A DNA stretch of 5,871 nt from an uncultured Bacteroidales bacterium (GTDB lineage: Bacteria > Bacteroidota > Bacteroidia > Bacteroidales > Marinilabiliaceae). The stretch is from assembly GCA_934717675.1 (NCBI GenBank), contig CAKUYZ010000104.1, positions 1 to 5,871 of the forward strand, given 5' to 3'. Of this stretch, positions 5,140-5,871 are shown piece by piece; within the stretch, counting starts at the first letter, position 1; each line of letters begins with the position of its first letter. The position numbers and the translations under genes were made by a program. The notes beneath the pieces were generated by a model. That model saw nothing but the letters and a program-made list of their open reading frames with translations, made no database searches and was not told the DNA's origin.

Positions 5140-5871
5140 ATGCAAAACCGTGACCCCTACTACGATATTCTCCGTGGGCTTGCCATAATTATGGTCATAG
5201 GCATACACACATATGCGGATGGAGTCGCTCACTTAAACTTATTTTTTAGGCAATTCCTAAACTGTGCCGTACCCATATTCCTTGCCGTCTCGGGCTATTT
5301 CATTGGCAAAAAATCGTTTCTTGAGGATGGCAGTTACATATGTTTCTTGAAAAGACAAGTTCCCCGAGTGTATATCCCTATGGTTTTGTGGTCCATCCCA
5401 TGGGCTTTACAAGCAATTCACATGGGCATGACTCCAACTGCCGCCATAATCAGCAGTCTCATTGGCAAATTCAGTGTGTTCTACTTCATTATCCTAATAA
5501 TCCAGCTCTACATTTTAACGCCTATCATTCAAAAGTTTAATTATAAACACGGGGGGGGGTATTCAATTATTATTACACTAATTGGCATATCCGTCTTTGA
5601 CTATGTCTTGCACATAAAGGGCGTCAATATTGGACTTTTGGCATCAGGTGGACCATTCCCCATCTGGATGGTTTTCTATGTATTAGGCGTACTCAAGGCC
5701 CAGGGGCTAAAGATCCCTTTCCGAACATCAAAACCTTTGCTGGCAGCTTTTGCCGCTGTGATACTTTGCTGCATTCAGATTGCGGCATTGTACAAACTGA
5801 ATGGGGGCGTGGTACACGGCATAAAATTATCAGCCCATATCTACTCATATTTCATTGTAATGTGGCTGCTG
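5140..5871 (+). CDS. Acyltransferase-3 family membrane protein (surface glycan O-acyltransferase), N-terminal part
   Basis: The frame from ATG 5140 runs off the right edge after 244 codons, without a stop. The start YYDILRGLAIIMVIGIHTYA carries the family's hallmark Arg12 and His23 at the beginning and end of the first membrane segment. Then come NCAVPIFLAVSGYFIGKK (41-58), the RxxxRxxxP-like KRQVPRVYIPMVLW (71-84) and FYVLG (179-183), all in the usual order for acyltransferase-3 (PF01757) proteins. At least six hydrophobic segments are visible (about 10-26, 40-56, 77-93, 112-131, 142-157, 174-187, 200-218). Such inner-membrane enzymes move acetyl or other acyl groups onto LPS, capsule or exopolysaccharide. 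The gene looks AT-richer than its neighbours, as is common for glycan-modification genes. An in-frame G9 tract encodes Gly138-140 in a loop, suggesting phase variation. The start follows the yecH terminator; no good promoter consensus is visible in the short gap. Substrate unknown. Confidence 0.88.
   Translation, partial: MQNRDPYYDILRGLAIIMVIGIHTYADGVAHLNLFFRQFLNCAVPIFLAVSGYFIGKKSFLEDGSYICFLKRQVPRVYIPMVLWSIPWALQAIHMGMTPTAAIISSLIGKFSVFYFIILIIQLYILTPIIQKFNYKHGGGYSIIITLIGISVFDYVLHIKGVNIGLLASGGPFPIWMVFYVLGVLKAQGLKIPFRTSKPLLAAFAAVILCCIQIAALYKLNGGVVHGIKLSAHIYSYFIVMWLL
5551..5559 (+). repeat. Nine-base poly-G tract in the acyltransferase gene
   Basis: Nine consecutive G's form three in-frame GGG glycine codons (residues 138-140). 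With eight G's the frame would reach TAA at 5578-5580 original coordinates region (CAC TAA) after about 146 residues; with ten it would reach TGA near 5599 after about 153. Either change removes most membrane segments. It is the longest homopolymer in the window and sits in an otherwise AT-rich stretch, the classic shape of a slipped-strand contingency tract, though length variation is not shown by one sequence. Confidence 0.85.

Noticed and set aside
5340..5540. Plus-strand 66-codon open frame within the acyltransferase gene
   Set aside because: It is another frame of a gene whose own frame carries all the acyltransferase-3 motifs; the product has no recognisable features.

Overview
The window reads as a chromosomal segment from a member of the Bacteroidota, most likely order Bacteroidales (Prevotella/Bacteroides-like). 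Four things point there. There is a lipoprotein-type aldose 1-epimerase beside an FGGY sugar kinase. Gene starts lack Shine-Dalgarno sites and have A-rich leaders. Promoter-like sequences match the Bacteroidetes pattern (TTTG near -33, TAnnTTTG near -7). There is also a secreted MORN-repeat protein of a type common in this phylum. The genus cannot be fixed from the sequence alone.

Layout. (1) Positions 2-1736, plus strand: the 3' end of an FGGY carbohydrate kinase, followed 61 bases later by galM, a predicted lipoprotein mutarotase; a strong hairpin terminator at about 1758-1803 closes this sugar-catabolism unit. (2) Positions 1863-2696, plus strand: a family 2 glycosyltransferase. Its stop codon overlaps the stop of the convergent minus-strand gene, and its last codons contain a perfect 11-bp hairpin well placed to terminate that opposing operon. 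(3) Positions 4696-2693, minus strand: a two-gene operon of a secreted MORN-repeat protein and a GT11-like (fucosyltransferase-type) glycosyltransferase, separated by a single sense codon in the same reading frame. A good Bacteroidetes promoter lies just upstream. (4) Positions 4697-4823: a compact divergent promoter region with a 10-base palindrome. (5) Positions 4824-5060, plus strand: yecH, a small Cys/His putative metal-binding protein, with a perfect hairpin terminator. (6) Positions 5140 to the right edge, plus strand: the N-terminal 244 codons of an acyltransferase-3 family membrane protein. It carries an in-frame run of nine G's, and loss or gain of one G would truncate it within about 10-16 codons.

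How they fit together. The left part is monosaccharide uptake/catabolism (mutarotation, then phosphorylation). The centre and right hold separate small units for surface-glycan assembly and decoration: two glycosyltransferases and an O-acyltransferase. The most notable signal is the G9 tract, which makes the acyltransferase a candidate phase-variable (contingency) gene for surface polysaccharide modification. No RNA genes, CRISPR arrays or mobile elements were seen.
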